The notes below the pieces were generated by a model, which was not told the DNA's origin, ran no database searches, and worked only from the letters and a program-made list of their open reading frames with translations. A stretch of 32,863 bases of DNA, taken from positions 1-32,863 of the forward strand of contig JAIUMA010000037.1 of assembly GCA_022565795.1 (NCBI GenBank), written 5' to 3'. Both the position numbers and the translations under genes were made by a program. The DNA is from Balneolia bacterium. GTDB taxonomy: Bacteria > Bacteroidota > Rhodothermia > Balneolales > Cyclonatronaceae. Shown here piece by piece: positions 23,653-31,710 of this stretch (position 1 is its first letter; each line of letters begins with the position of its first letter).

Positions 23653-24327
23653 GTGTCAAACGAAATAAGAATCCGTTTTTCTGAAAAAGAGCTTCGGGCC
23701 ATGAGTTCAGAAGAGCGGAAGGCTTTGTTTGGCGGAACTGATCCCTTCGAAAAGGACGGAAAAGCCGGCTTCAGGTTTTCAGGTATGTCAGTGGGTATGG
23801 CTCTCATTATTGCCATTGCGCTTGTTGTGCTTACAACCATGGTTATTCAGTATGTGGTTAAGCCGGAAATCGTGCCACCCCTGTCCCACGATACCTTCTC
23901 TCTTCCGCTTGATGAGAATCATGCAGCTAAAGATCAGGATATTTATATCGTTGCAGCCGGATACTGGAATCAGGGAAATTTCGAAGCGTTTATACCTGCC
24001 GCCGAGCGACTGCTTTCACTTCCGGAACTTCAGGATGAGATTCCTGCCAGAAAAGAGATTTATCTCTATACCCTGAGGGCCTACATTTTTAACGAAGAGC
24101 TTGAGCAGACCAGAAGCTATGCGCAGTTTATTCAGAGCCGTTATCCTGATGATTTCGTTTTTATGTCGGATATTTTCTACTACCGCGGTCACATCACCCT
24201 GCAGCTCGAGGGATACCGACAGGCGTATGGCGCCTTTAGAGAATCTCACATTCTGGGCGGACGTTACGAAGAGGAGGCCGGTCGCGCTATGAATAAAATT
24301 GACAGCATGAGCCGGCCATTGTGGTAA
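23653..24327 (+). CDS. Membrane-anchored TPR-like protein of unknown function
   Basis: A 224-aa protein that probably starts at GTG 23653 (MSNEIRIRFSEKELRAMSSEERKALFGG). The next in-frame ATG (23701) would remove half of a charged N-terminal helix. The order is cytoplasmic charged segment (1-42), one membrane span (about 46-68, MALIIAIALVVLTTMVIQYVV), then an exported helical domain with TPR-like helices: YWNQGNFEAFIPAAERLLSLPE, RKEIYLYTLRAYIFNEELEQTRSYAQFIQSR and YYRGHITLQLEGYRQAYGAFRES. This resembles YfgM/anchored-TPR scaffolds that hold envelope complexes, but no specific family is recognised. It is on the same strand as purM and the AtuA-like gene (62-bp gap to the latter) and ends 12 bp from the convergent phosphorylase. 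Confidence 0.7.
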   Translation: MSNEIRIRFSEKELRAMSSEERKALFGGTDPFEKDGKAGFRFSGMSVGMALIIAIALVVLTTMVIQYVVKPEIVPPLSHDTFSLPLDENHAAKDQDIYIVAAGYWNQGNFEAFIPAAERLLSLPELQDEIPARKEIYLYTLRAYIFNEELEQTRSYAQFIQSRYPDDFVFMSDIFYYRGHITLQLEGYRQAYGAFRESHILGGRYEEEAGRAMNKIDSMSRPLW

Positions 24328-24339
24328 TCTTCAGTAGAA

Positions 24340-26058
24340 TTAGCTCTCCAGCTTGATCCACATCACTTCTCTTGGCCCGATGGTTGCCGTTCCCGGTTTA
24401 ACTTTTTCTCCGGTGATGAGCTCCGTGGCTGAATTCCATTTATAAGGAATTTCATACTCCACCTCGCGGGCAGCCACGTTGGCTACAATAATAAGCTGAT
24501 GCTTTTCATCCGGTGATGACCGCCACATCGCAAATATCTCGCTTGGGGTATCCAGCACGTTCTTCCCACCCTGCGGATCAAAAGCTGGCTCTGATGTACG
24601 GATTTTGAGCAGCTTCTTCCAGGCATTAAATACGTCGTGGTTGTAGCAATCTGGATCTTCCAGACGCGCGGTGAGCTCGTCGATGTCCCACCTTTTGCGA
24701 TTAATTGAGCGGACGGTTCCTTTTTGGCTAACTCCTTCATGGTCATTTTCAGTACCAAACAGGCTGTGAATATAAATGGCCGGAACGCCCCTGAAACTCA
24801 TCATAAGCGCCTGAGAGCAGAGGAATTTTTTAATCTGCTTCTGTCGGTCACCGGTTTTGATGTCTTTAAAAGCATCGAAATAGGTGATATTCAGTTCATA
24901 AGGTGATTTGGTGCCGTCGCCGTTTTCTTTATATGAAATATGTCCACCTCTGCGCTGGGCTGCCATCAACACTTTTTCAAACTCTTCTGGCGGAACCAGA
25001 CCTTCGAGCGGGCGAACGCCAATCCCGTCGTGTGAAGCCGCAAAATTGAAATAGGTACAACCTTCCGGAGGTGTATTCAGGCTTTTAGACCATTCCGTGA
25101 GATAAGATGCATTTTGGGTGATGATAGCATGATACAACAGAGGAGGCAGGGAGAAATTATAGACCATATGAGCTTCATCGCCATCACCAAAATAGCTGAT
25201 GTTTTCTTTATGCGGAACGTTGGTTTCGGTAATAATAACCGTTTCCGGAGCGATGGCTTCAACCACGTCCCGAATGAGTTTCACAACCTCATGAGTTTCT
25301 TCAAGATGTATACAGCTGGTGCCTTTTTTCTTCCAGAGGAAAGCTACAGCATCGAGGCGAATCACCCTTATTCCCTTACTGAGGTAAAACAATAGAATAT
25401 CGATGAACTCAAAAAGTACGTCCGGATTGGAGAAGTTTACATCAACCTGATCCGGGCTGAATGTTGTCCATAAGTAGTAAATACCACGATTCGTGGCAAC
25501 CGGAGAAATAAGAGGAGAGCTTCGCGGCCTTGTAACCATGCGCACATTTTCGTTCGGATCTACCATATGGAAAAAATCTTTTCCAAGCCCTTCACCCACT
25601 AAAAAGTCTTTGAAATAGTCGCTTTCGCTGGAAACATGATTAATTACAAGGTCAGCCATCATTTTGAAATCTTCCGACATGGAAGTAACGTGATCCCATT
25701 TACCGAGATCTTCTCTCACCTTACGGTAGTCAATTACGGAAAATCCGTCGTCTGAGGAATATGGGAAAAAGGGCAGAATATGAACATGATTGATGAGTCC
25801 CTTGAAATGTGTCTTCATAAAGTTATGAAGGGTTTCGAGGGGGAATTGTTCCCCTTTTGTATTTGTAAGGGAATCTCCGTAGGTAATTACATATACATCC
25901 TCGTGAGAATAGTAAAATTTGCTGGCCGGGGAATTCTGAATTTCGCCATAGGAGGCAATCAGGGACTGAAGCCTGGTTGCAAGCGCATCTGATGAATCGT
26001 TATAGAGAAACTGAAGACGGTTCTTGATTTTAGTAAAGTCGTTTTCAGTAAGCTGCAT
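24340..26058 (-). CDS. GH13 subfamily 18 disaccharide phosphorylase (sucrose / glucosylglycerate type)
   Basis: A 572-aa (β/α)8 glycoside phosphorylase that reversibly splits an α-glucoside with phosphate to give α-glucose 1-phosphate. Visible motifs are FFPYSSDDGFSVIDY (about 97-111), DLVINHVSSES, RVIRLDAVAF with nucleophile Asp236, IITETN with acid/base Glu278, and FAASHDGIGVRPLEG with transition-state Asp344. There is no signal peptide, so it is cytosolic. At about 570 residues with the GVRPLEGLVP segment it is closer to the longer GH13_18 group (glucosylglycerate phosphorylase YcjM, sucrose-6'-phosphate phosphorylase) than to about 500-aa sucrose phosphorylases. Specificity cannot be decided. 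A solute such as glucosylglycerate or glucosylglycerol would suit a halophile. A 592-bp promoter region carries a GTTAAT/ATTAAC dyad. Confidence 0.85.
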   Translation of the reverse strand: MQLTENDFTKIKNRLQFLYNDSSDALATRLQSLIASYGEIQNSPASKFYYSHEDVYVITYGDSLTNTKGEQFPLETLHNFMKTHFKGLINHVHILPFFPYSSDDGFSVIDYRKVREDLGKWDHVTSMSEDFKMMADLVINHVSSESDYFKDFLVGEGLGKDFFHMVDPNENVRMVTRPRSSPLISPVATNRGIYYLWTTFSPDQVDVNFSNPDVLFEFIDILLFYLSKGIRVIRLDAVAFLWKKKGTSCIHLEETHEVVKLIRDVVEAIAPETVIITETNVPHKENISYFGDGDEAHMVYNFSLPPLLYHAIITQNASYLTEWSKSLNTPPEGCTYFNFAASHDGIGVRPLEGLVPPEEFEKVLMAAQRRGGHISYKENGDGTKSPYELNITYFDAFKDIKTGDRQKQIKKFLCSQALMMSFRGVPAIYIHSLFGTENDHEGVSQKGTVRSINRKRWDIDELTARLEDPDCYNHDVFNAWKKLLKIRTSEPAFDPQGGKNVLDTPSEIFAMWRSSPDEKHQLIIVANVAAREVEYEIPYKWNSATELITGEKVKPGTATIGPREVMWIKLES

Positions 26059-26133
26059 AGCATTAAATTGATTTGGGTAGTTACGATGAAGGATTGAAGT
26101 AACAAAAAATCATAGCATACATCAAGCATATAA

Positions 26134-26153
26134 GTTAATGTTACGTAATTAAC
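26134..26153. promoter_or_regulatory. Operator-like dyad GTTAAT-N8-ATTAAC with TACGTA centre
   Basis: The perfect 6-bp arms (26134-26139, 26148-26153) flank an 8-bp core that itself contains the palindrome TACGTA. It sits 75-95 nt upstream of the phosphorylase start, on the side expected for a carbon-source or stress repressor. The MarR protein encoded at 26651 is one candidate binder. Confidence 0.4.
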
Positions 26154-26263
26154 TAACTGATAAATTTGTTCTTACGTTCGGGTTATAAAGAAAAGCAGAT
26201 GAGATAACTTTTCAATAATAAGTGCAGCTTTGGGAAGGGAATAAAGTCGCTGTTAAATAAAAC

Positions 26264-26293
26264 AATAAAGGCCATCTTCCGATGACCCTTATT
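26264..26293 (-). terminator. Terminator-like hairpin with GGAA loop, no obvious gene before it
   Basis: On the minus strand, 13-nt arms (26293-26281 with 26276-26264) pair completely with two G-U wobbles around a GGAA tetraloop, followed by TGTTTTATTT. On the plus strand two A-C mismatches appear, so minus-strand RNA is favoured. It stands about 206 nt upstream of the phosphorylase start, so it would end a short minus transcript or act as an attenuator. Confidence 0.4.
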
Positions 26294-26650
26294 TTAAGTT
26301 TGCACCTTATTATGCACCTATAAAAAATCAAAAACTGGATTACTGCTGGAGCAGTCAATTCCTTACGAAAATACGAAATGACTTACATTAATAAAAATTA
26401 ATTTAAGCTCTTTTATAGACATGCGACAGATCTACTTAAGTCCAGTTCGAAGTAATTTATAGAAAAGTCGCTTGATTGTCTAATTAAAATTGACCGATGA
26501 AACTAATTTTACCAAATTAGGCTTATTAAAGCTACATTTGTTACTTAAGCGTTAAATCTATTACCAGGTACTTGAGGTAATTTTACGTCCATTAGTTTAA
26601 TTTTCAGTAGCTTATAAACTAACCTACCCTTAACCTGAATCGTTCGGACA

Positions 26651-27118
26651 TTGGAAAAAAAGCGTGTAAAACAAGCTTTCAGAAATGAATACCACAAAGG
26701 TATCGTAAATCTGATTTACACCTATGGTGTTGTATCGAACCGATTGCAGCAGCATTTCTCTGATTTTGATCTGACTACACAGCAGTTCAACATCCTGCGA
26801 ATATTGCGCGGTGCATACCCTAAAGCATGTACCAATTCGCATATTAAAGATCGAATGCTGGATAAAAACTCGGACGTTACACGAATCATTAACCGACTTA
26901 TTACCCGTGACCTGGTTGCGCGCTGTAGTTCTGAAGAAGATAAGCGCAAAGTCGAGATAACGATTCTCGATAAGGGGCTCAGACTTCTTGAACAGATCGA
27001 TAAGGTCAGCTACCTGGAAGACGATATATTGAAAAATCTATCCGAAGATGAAATCCGGCAATTTAACAGCCTTCTGGAAAAAATTAGAAAAGATAAAGCT
27101 GATATCAGCGACCAGTAG
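26651..27118 (+). CDS. MarR-family winged-helix transcriptional regulator
   Basis: A 155-aa cytosolic DNA-binding protein. It starts at TTG 26651 (EKKRVKQAFRNEYHKG). A stop lies in frame at 26636 with no ATG between, and the residues after the TTG match Bacteroidota MarR proteins. The winged helix spans about 40-110: LTTQQFNILRILRGAYPKACTN, then NSHIKDRMLDKNSDVTRIINRLITRDLVARC as recognition helix, then the wing SSEEDKRKVEITILDKG. Helices at both ends form the dimer interface. Members of this subfamily respond to small phenolics or oxidants, but the ligand here is unknown. It is divergent from the GH13_18 phosphorylase across 592 bp and convergent with the NYN protein (14-bp gap). Confidence 0.88.
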   Translation: MEKKRVKQAFRNEYHKGIVNLIYTYGVVSNRLQQHFSDFDLTTQQFNILRILRGAYPKACTNSHIKDRMLDKNSDVTRIINRLITRDLVARCSSEEDKRKVEITILDKGLRLLEQIDKVSYLEDDILKNLSEDEIRQFNSLLEKIRKDKADISDQ

Positions 27119-27132
27119 AGTATGGCACTGAC

Positions 27133-27945
27133 CTAAGGCGCGGATATCAATACAATGTCCTGGGCAACAAGTCCTTTTTCGTTTTTGATGAGATCGAATT
27201 CGAAGATGAGATCCCGGCTTGGCAGAAAGCTGCTGTCAAAATCCGACTCAAACTGCGATACGTGCGCAAAAACCGTTTTGTAGGGTGAATCCGGTGAGCG
27301 CGAGTCGGTAATCCAAAGATGCTCATCAATTTTGTTTAAGTAGCGAAGGAATCCGTATCCGTCGCTGTGCGTGAAGTCGTAGCAAACCCCCCGTACTCTC
27401 GATCCCACGGTTCCCCACTCGTAGGGCGTTTTAATAGGAAGCAGCCCTGGAATCGTATATCCGGATACAAAAAGATCAGCCACTTTTTTAAGCCGAGACG
27501 GCATATTGTCGAAACCAATCAGCTCAACGCGCTTACCCATATTCTGAAGCGCATTAATCACATAAATGTAGCTTTCCTGATTGGTAAGCAGAATGATGCG
27601 ATCCATCTGCTGGGCCTGGGAAATAATATCACAGGCCATTTCCATTTCCAACACGGATTTATCGACGCCCTCAATCTCTTCGGCCTTGTGCTCGTGAAGC
27701 GGGCGTTCAATCACTTTGTACTCGAAATCCCGCAGTACCTCACAAAACCGGCTTGTTTTCTGCCGGTAGTTCTGGTCTTCTTCAGATCGTTTCTGATCGT
27801 AGCCCAGATAGACGTTCATGCGGGAGGCCATACAGCCGTCACGACAGGCAAATTTTCTGAGAATATCGTAACGCAGGCCAAAACCGCCGTTCATAGTAAC
27901 ATCAATGGCGTCGATATATATGCCAACTTTGTTGCTTCGCTTCAT
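27133..27945 (-). CDS. NYN/LabA-type PIN-like protein fused to a cold-shock-like domain
   Basis: A 270-aa cytosolic protein. Residues about 6-165 read as a NYN (LabA/DUF88) PIN-fold domain: GIYIDAIDV with Asp12, GVDKSVLEMEMACDII with Lys96/Asp106, and RVELIGFDNMPSRL with Asp146. The motif normally reading SGDSDF is TNQESY (121-126), so key acidic residues are missing. Residues about 184-268 follow the cold-shock/OB pattern: GVCYDFTHSDGYGFLR, VFAHVSQF, LIFEFDLIKNEKGLVAQDIVLI, compared with G-x-V-x-x-F...GYGFI...VFVH...V-x-F-E...G-x-x-A-x-x-V. A Cys-containing linker (FACRDGCMASRMN) lies at about 32-44. A role in RNA binding or turnover is likely. Whether it still cleaves RNA is doubtful. Confidence 0.82.
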   Translation of the reverse strand: MKRSNKVGIYIDAIDVTMNGGFGLRYDILRKFACRDGCMASRMNVYLGYDQKRSEEDQNYRQKTSRFCEVLRDFEYKVIERPLHEHKAEEIEGVDKSVLEMEMACDIISQAQQMDRIILLTNQESYIYVINALQNMGKRVELIGFDNMPSRLKKVADLFVSGYTIPGLLPIKTPYEWGTVGSRVRGVCYDFTHSDGYGFLRYLNKIDEHLWITDSRSPDSPYKTVFAHVSQFESDFDSSFLPSRDLIFEFDLIKNEKGLVAQDIVLISAP

Positions 27946-28105
27946 CGGAAAATGGATTTTTAAAATAATAAATAATAATGGTGCTCCCGGTTCTGCGGTC
28001 TTAAGCCGGATTTATACGGCCAAATCATATATACAGGAAAACAGCGCTGGTAGGCTCAGACTGTAAATTAGTAGTCTGAACATAGCTGAAACCTGATTAG
28101 CTACT

Positions 28106-29584
28106 TTAATTTTCCGTTTTTTGTGAAAACCAAACAGCAGCTATACCTGCAAAACCGATTAACAATAACAGCACGCGGGTCAGGGAGTCATTAACGAAAA
28201 AGCCATCGAATTCATATCCGGCCCAAACAATTAAAGATGCCCAACCCATCATAAAGATAACACTCTTAACAGGATATTTCACAGGATAGACCTGATTTGA
28301 GTAGTACCAGGCAAAAAAGCTCATCAGCGCGTAGCAGCCGAGCGTGGCCAGTGCAGAGCCCATCATGCCCAGTATTGGAACTAAAAAGATGTTGCCTGCA
28401 AGCGTCACAATCGCGCCATACAGCGTAATACGTGGAAATTTGATGGTCTGCTCTTTGATGAAAATACCGGCCGAAAAATTAACGAACCAACCCTGAAACC
28501 AGTAGGCCATCAGCAGTACAGGTACAATATGAAGTCCCGCCCAGTAGCGGCTGTCGATGATGGTCCCGCCCAAGAAGGGGACCTCAATCGCAACTATCTG
28601 ATGCGCATAAACGCCAATTCCTATAAAGACGGCCGCGCTCACCATGTTGAAATACAGGAACACCCTCGCAAACATTTTGGGAGAATCCTTATCTGTGGAG
28701 TAGCGCATGAAAAATGGCTGCCACGCCAGACGGAACATCTGTACGGTGAGCAGCATGAAGACGGCCAGCTTGTAGCAGGCGTTGTAGATTCCGGTGATTT
28801 CCTCTCCGGTGTAGGGCGTCCCGTAAATGGAAGCCAGCTGTTCCGGACTGAGTCTGACCAGGAAAAAGCGATCCAGCACTTCATTTATAGCAAAGCCAAT
28901 TCCGTTTGGGACATATGGAAGCCCGAACACAAGCGCTGTTTTAAGCACGGCAAGGTCGGGCGCAGCTTTATACATGGGCAGCGTAACGGCCATGAGCATC
29001 AACAGGGCGGCGCCGGATGCTATGATATTGCTGATGAGAATGGCTTCGAGTCCCCAGCCCAGCGAAATCACCAGATAGAGATTCAAACCCACGTTAATCA
29101 CCACGTTCACCAGCTTAATTATCGCATAGGTGAAAGATTTTCGGATGATGCGCAGATGGGCATAAGGCACAATTCCCAGAGCATCAAGCCAGAGGATGAT
29201 GAGCATCATGCCGAAAAGAGAGGCTCCTCCGTCGAAATCAAGGCTCATCAGAGGCAGGATGAAGGGGCCACCGAGCCAGTACAACAGAGCACCCAAAGCG
29301 GTGGCTACTCCAAGCAGGGCAATTTGTGCAGTTACAAAAACGCGTTTGGCATCTTCTGCTTTTTGCCCGGCGTACCGAATGTAGGCCGACTCCATCCCAA
29401 ACGTGTAAATCACGTTCAGAAAGACAATGGCAGCATAAATCAGGCCGATGATGCCGTACTCGGCAGGATCAAAGTAGAGCGTGTAGAATGGAACCAGCAG
29501 ATAGTTGATGAACCTTGCAACCACGCTGCTCAGGCCGTAAACAAGGCTGTCTGAAAAGAGTTCTCGTATCCGGCTTTTACTCAC
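28106..29584 (-). CDS. Polysaccharide flippase of the MOP superfamily (Wzx/RfbX-like)
   Basis: A 492-aa inner-membrane protein with about 12-14 hydrophobic spans. It begins SRIRELFSDSLVYGLSSVVARFINYLLVPFYT, the standard start of Wzx/PST proteins, with Arg/Phe-rich first helix and conserved FYT. It moves lipid-linked oligosaccharides to the periplasmic face for envelope polysaccharide assembly. It starts at GTG 29584, whose bases overlap the aroQ stop in GTGA, so it is translationally coupled to aroQ. No glycosyltransferases are adjacent in the window, so the exported glycan is unknown. The gap 27946-28105 after it carries no clear terminator. Confidence 0.88.
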   Translation of the reverse strand: MSKSRIRELFSDSLVYGLSSVVARFINYLLVPFYTLYFDPAEYGIIGLIYAAIVFLNVIYTFGMESAYIRYAGQKAEDAKRVFVTAQIALLGVATALGALLYWLGGPFILPLMSLDFDGGASLFGMMLIILWLDALGIVPYAHLRIIRKSFTYAIIKLVNVVINVGLNLYLVISLGWGLEAILISNIIASGAALLMLMAVTLPMYKAAPDLAVLKTALVFGLPYVPNGIGFAINEVLDRFFLVRLSPEQLASIYGTPYTGEEITGIYNACYKLAVFMLLTVQMFRLAWQPFFMRYSTDKDSPKMFARVFLYFNMVSAAVFIGIGVYAHQIVAIEVPFLGGTIIDSRYWAGLHIVPVLLMAYWFQGWFVNFSAGIFIKEQTIKFPRITLYGAIVTLAGNIFLVPILGMMGSALATLGCYALMSFFAWYYSNQVYPVKYPVKSVIFMMGWASLIVWAGYEFDGFFVNDSLTRVLLLLIGFAGIAAVWFSQKTEN

Positions 29585-30033
29585 GCCTTACCGCTCGCTC
29601 GTTTCACAAGTGCCCGTGCTGCATCAACGGCCAGCTCGTAGCTCAAAAAGCCGAATCCGGCAATGACGCCGTCAGCAGCTCCAGCCGTGAGCGACTGATG
29701 CCTGAAAGACTCCCGTGCGTGAATATTTGAAAGATGGACCTCAATTACGGGTATATCGAGAATGGCCAGCGCGTCGCGAATAGCAACCGAGGTGTGGGTG
29801 TACCCTCCAAAGTTGGCAATAACGGCATCAGTGGTGCTGTTATCGGAAGTCAGCCCCTGAATATAGTCTATGAGGTCGCCTTCATCATTGCTCTGAAAAA
29901 AGGTGAAGCTGATTCCTGGGTGATTGGTCCTTAGCCCTGATTCAAGTTCAGCCAGCGTTCCGGTTCCGTAATGACCTGCTTCGCGCTTACCAAGCATATT
30001 CAGATTGGGTCCGTTAATTACGGTGATGTTCAT
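29581..30033 (-). CDS. aroQ: Type II 3-dehydroquinate dehydratase
   Basis: A 150-aa shikimate-pathway enzyme that converts 3-dehydroquinate to 3-dehydroshikimate, a cytosolic dodecamer. Visible residues: GPNLNMLGKRE (8-18) with the lid Arg17, Tyr22 as catalytic base, FQSNDEGDLID (46-56), NFGGYTHTSVAIRDAL (74-89), EVHLSNIHARESFRHQS (98-114) with His100 and Arg107. Length is typical (about 145-150). It overlaps the HIT gene by ATGA (30030-30033) and the flippase by GTGA (29581-29584), so the three form one tightly coupled operon. Confidence 0.96.
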   Translation of the reverse strand: MNITVINGPNLNMLGKREAGHYGTGTLAELESGLRTNHPGISFTFFQSNDEGDLIDYIQGLTSDNSTTDAVIANFGGYTHTSVAIRDALAILDIPVIEVHLSNIHARESFRHQSLTAGAADGVIAGFGFLSYELAVDAARALVKRASGKA

Positions 30034-30422
30034 GCCAGCTCCTTGCGAATGGCTTCTGCGATTTCTTCCATCTCTTCTTTACTGAAGTCTGTTTTTTTAC
30101 CCAGAGAGAAATCCTGCGATTTCTTATAAACTGGTATAAGGTGAATATGGGCGTGGGGCACTTCAAGTCCTTCCACAATTAAACCGGTGCGAAGAGGTGA
30201 AAATGCTTTGTCGAGGGCTCGTGCAATTGGTTTTGCGAAACGAATAAGGCTCTGCAGTCGCTTATCATCAAGGTCGAAGATGTAGTCGGTTTCTTCTTTT
30301 GGAATGACGAGCGTATGACCTTTAGCGGCCGGATTAATATCCAGAAAGGCAAAGTGATGCTCATCCTCAGCAATTTTATAGCAGGGAATTTCGCCTTTAA
30401 TAATTTTGGTGAAAATAGTCAT
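30030..30422 (-). CDS. HIT-family nucleotide hydrolase (HinT-like)
   Basis: A 130-aa protein of the histidine-triad superfamily. It begins with MTIFTKIIKGEIPCYKIAED, the standard HinT start, and has LDINPAAKGHTLVIPKEE (28-45) and the catalytic triad PHAHIHLIPVY with His90, His92 and His94. HinT enzymes hydrolyse AMP-amine phosphoramidates and related adenylates in the cytosol. The extended charged C-terminus (KKTDFSKEEMEEIAEAIRKEL) is a common feature. It is first in the HIT-aroQ-flippase operon, with its start facing the FAD-oxidoreductase gene across 143 bp. Confidence 0.93.
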   Translation of the reverse strand: MTIFTKIIKGEIPCYKIAEDEHHFAFLDINPAAKGHTLVIPKEETDYIFDLDDKRLQSLIRFAKPIARALDKAFSPLRTGLIVEGLEVPHAHIHLIPVYKKSQDFSLGKKTDFSKEEMEEIAEAIRKELA

Positions 30423-30499
30423 GTGTCCGGGGATTTCATTTTTTGATGGCGGTCAAAGAAACGGTTTAACAAAGCCTACTCCGAATATACACTTTTTAT

Positions 30500-30543
30500 A
30501 TACTTCAGGCTTATGATGCTTACATTCAAACAGGCTGAAGTAT
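30500..30543. promoter_or_regulatory. Inverted repeat ATACTTCAG / CTGAAGTAT in divergent promoter
   Basis: The perfect 9-bp arms (30500-30508, 30535-30543), 11 of 12 if extended, have a 26-bp spacer and lie between the divergent HIT (30422) and FAD-oxidoreductase (30566) genes. The second arm ends 22 bp before the TTG start. The CTTCAG/CTGAAG core is shared with the dispersed repeats near 3850 and 18955. Confidence 0.4.
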
Positions 30544-30565
30544 CTTTATTCAAATACGACAACTC

Positions 30566-31699
30566 TTGAGCAAAAGCACTAAAACTTTATTAATCTGCGG
30601 GGCGGGACATGCCTCACTCCCGCTTATAAAAATGGGCCGTAAGTGGAAAGCCCACGGCCTCAATATTGTAGTGGTTTCCGAGAGCAGATACCTCTACTAT
30701 TCCGGAGCGGTTCCTCAGTATATGGGCGGTTTTTATAAAATAGATGAAGCAAGAATCGATATTAAAAAACTATGCCATAAATATGACGCTATATTTATTG
30801 AGGATTCAGTTAAAACAATAAATCATCCGGAAAGATATGTTTCGGGGCTAAAGGATTCGTACAAATTTGATTATCTGGTGATAAATACCGGGGTAATCAG
30901 CAAAGCAGCAGACAACCTTGATGATTGCGTGTATCCGGTGAAGCCCATGAGCAGACTTATCAAACTGCGCGACCGGATTGATGAATGGGAGGTGAAGTCG
31001 CTGTTAATTGCCGGAGGCGGACCAGCCGGTTGTGAAATTGCCCTCAATCTGTCGAATGCGTCATCACCAAAAAAGATTAAAATTGAAATTCATGAGTATA
31101 GTGACAAATTAATGTCATCTTTTCCTGATAAGCTTTCATCTGGAGTAGAATCAGTCTTAAGGGCACGTAATGTAGAACTAAAATTTAATCAACCGTGGAC
31201 GGATGAGTCAAATTTGGATAAGGATTATGATGCCATCATATTAGCAACCGGAAACCGCCCCGCTATACTTTCAGAAGCTCATTCGTTTACCACGGATTCC
31301 GAGGGAAGAATACGTACGGATCAATTTCTTATGGTTGAAAGCAGCTCTTCAATCTTTGCTGCCGGAGACGTTGCTCATGCCGGAGCCAAGAGTTATCCTC
31401 AGATAGGTGTGCATGCGGTAAAGCAGGGCGTGACCTTAAGGCATAATGTACTTGCTCATCATTTGGGAAATCCGCTTAAAGCGTACAAACCATGGAAAAT
31501 AGCGCCGCTGATTATTTCAGACGGCTGTGAAAACGGCTATTTTGTGACATCAAATAAAGTATATTCAGGCAGGTGGGCCATCATCCTGAAATATATGCTC
31601 GACATGAAATGGCTGGAACGGTACACGAAGGCTCCCCACGAACGAAGATCGTACGTTGAGCTTTTGAAGGATGCTATGAAAAGAACCCAAAAGTCTTAA
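30566..31699 (+). CDS. FAD-dependent NAD(P)H oxidoreductase (NDH-2 / SelD-N-terminal-like)
   Basis: A 377-aa two-dinucleotide-binding-domain flavoprotein. FAD motif LLICGAGHASLPLI (8-21), with GHA in place of GxGxxG's last part, and the phrase YYSGAVPQYMGGFY (44-57) resemble the family related to the flavoprotein domain fused in front of SelD in some bacteria. The NAD motif is AGGGPAGCE (149-157), and IFAAGDVAHAG is the second FAD motif. There is no redox-active Cys pair and no C-terminal amphipathic NDH-2 anchor beyond a hydrophobic-basic tail. The start is TTG 30566 (MSKSTK). The physiological acceptor is unknown. It is followed 11 bp later by a CorA gene on the same strand, probably cotranscribed. 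Confidence 0.82.
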   Translation: MSKSTKTLLICGAGHASLPLIKMGRKWKAHGLNIVVVSESRYLYYSGAVPQYMGGFYKIDEARIDIKKLCHKYDAIFIEDSVKTINHPERYVSGLKDSYKFDYLVINTGVISKAADNLDDCVYPVKPMSRLIKLRDRIDEWEVKSLLIAGGGPAGCEIALNLSNASSPKKIKIEIHEYSDKLMSSFPDKLSSGVESVLRARNVELKFNQPWTDESNLDKDYDAIILATGNRPAILSEAHSFTTDSEGRIRTDQFLMVESSSSIFAAGDVAHAGAKSYPQIGVHAVKQGVTLRHNVLAHHLGNPLKAYKPWKIAPLIISDGCENGYFVTSNKVYSGRWAIILKYMLDMKWLERYTKAPHERRSYVELLKDAMKRTQKS

Positions 31700-31710
31700 A
31701 CCATAAGATT

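Larger units (their letters stand above)
26059..26650. other. 592-bp AT-rich divergent intergenic region
   Basis: No gene, tRNA or rRNA can be supported here. It separates the divergent phosphorylase (26058, minus) and MarR (26651, plus) genes. It holds a dyad at 26134-26153, a 30-nt terminator-like hairpin at 26264-26293, two direct TGCACCT copies (26301-26307, 26313-26319) and a short ACTGCT-gg-AGCAGT hairpin (26342-26355). The terminator-like hairpin has no gene visibly ending into it. This leaves open a small RNA or a relic of an excised element. Confidence 0.5.

Noticed and set aside
26301-26319. Phage attachment site from the two TGCACCT repeats
   Set aside because: Two 7-bp copies alone are weak, and no integrase or tRNA end is present; kept only as a side note in the gap finding.
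26380-26640. tRNA or small gene in the AT-rich gap (a GTTCGAA at about 26447)
   Set aside because: No acceptor stem, anticodon stem or CCA-proximal pairing can be drawn around it; no open frame with coding character.
28529-29554. A 341-aa open frame on the plus strand
   Set aside because: It is exactly antisense to the flippase gene, is rich in His/Gln/Arg with no domain pattern, and arises from the codon bias of the real gene.
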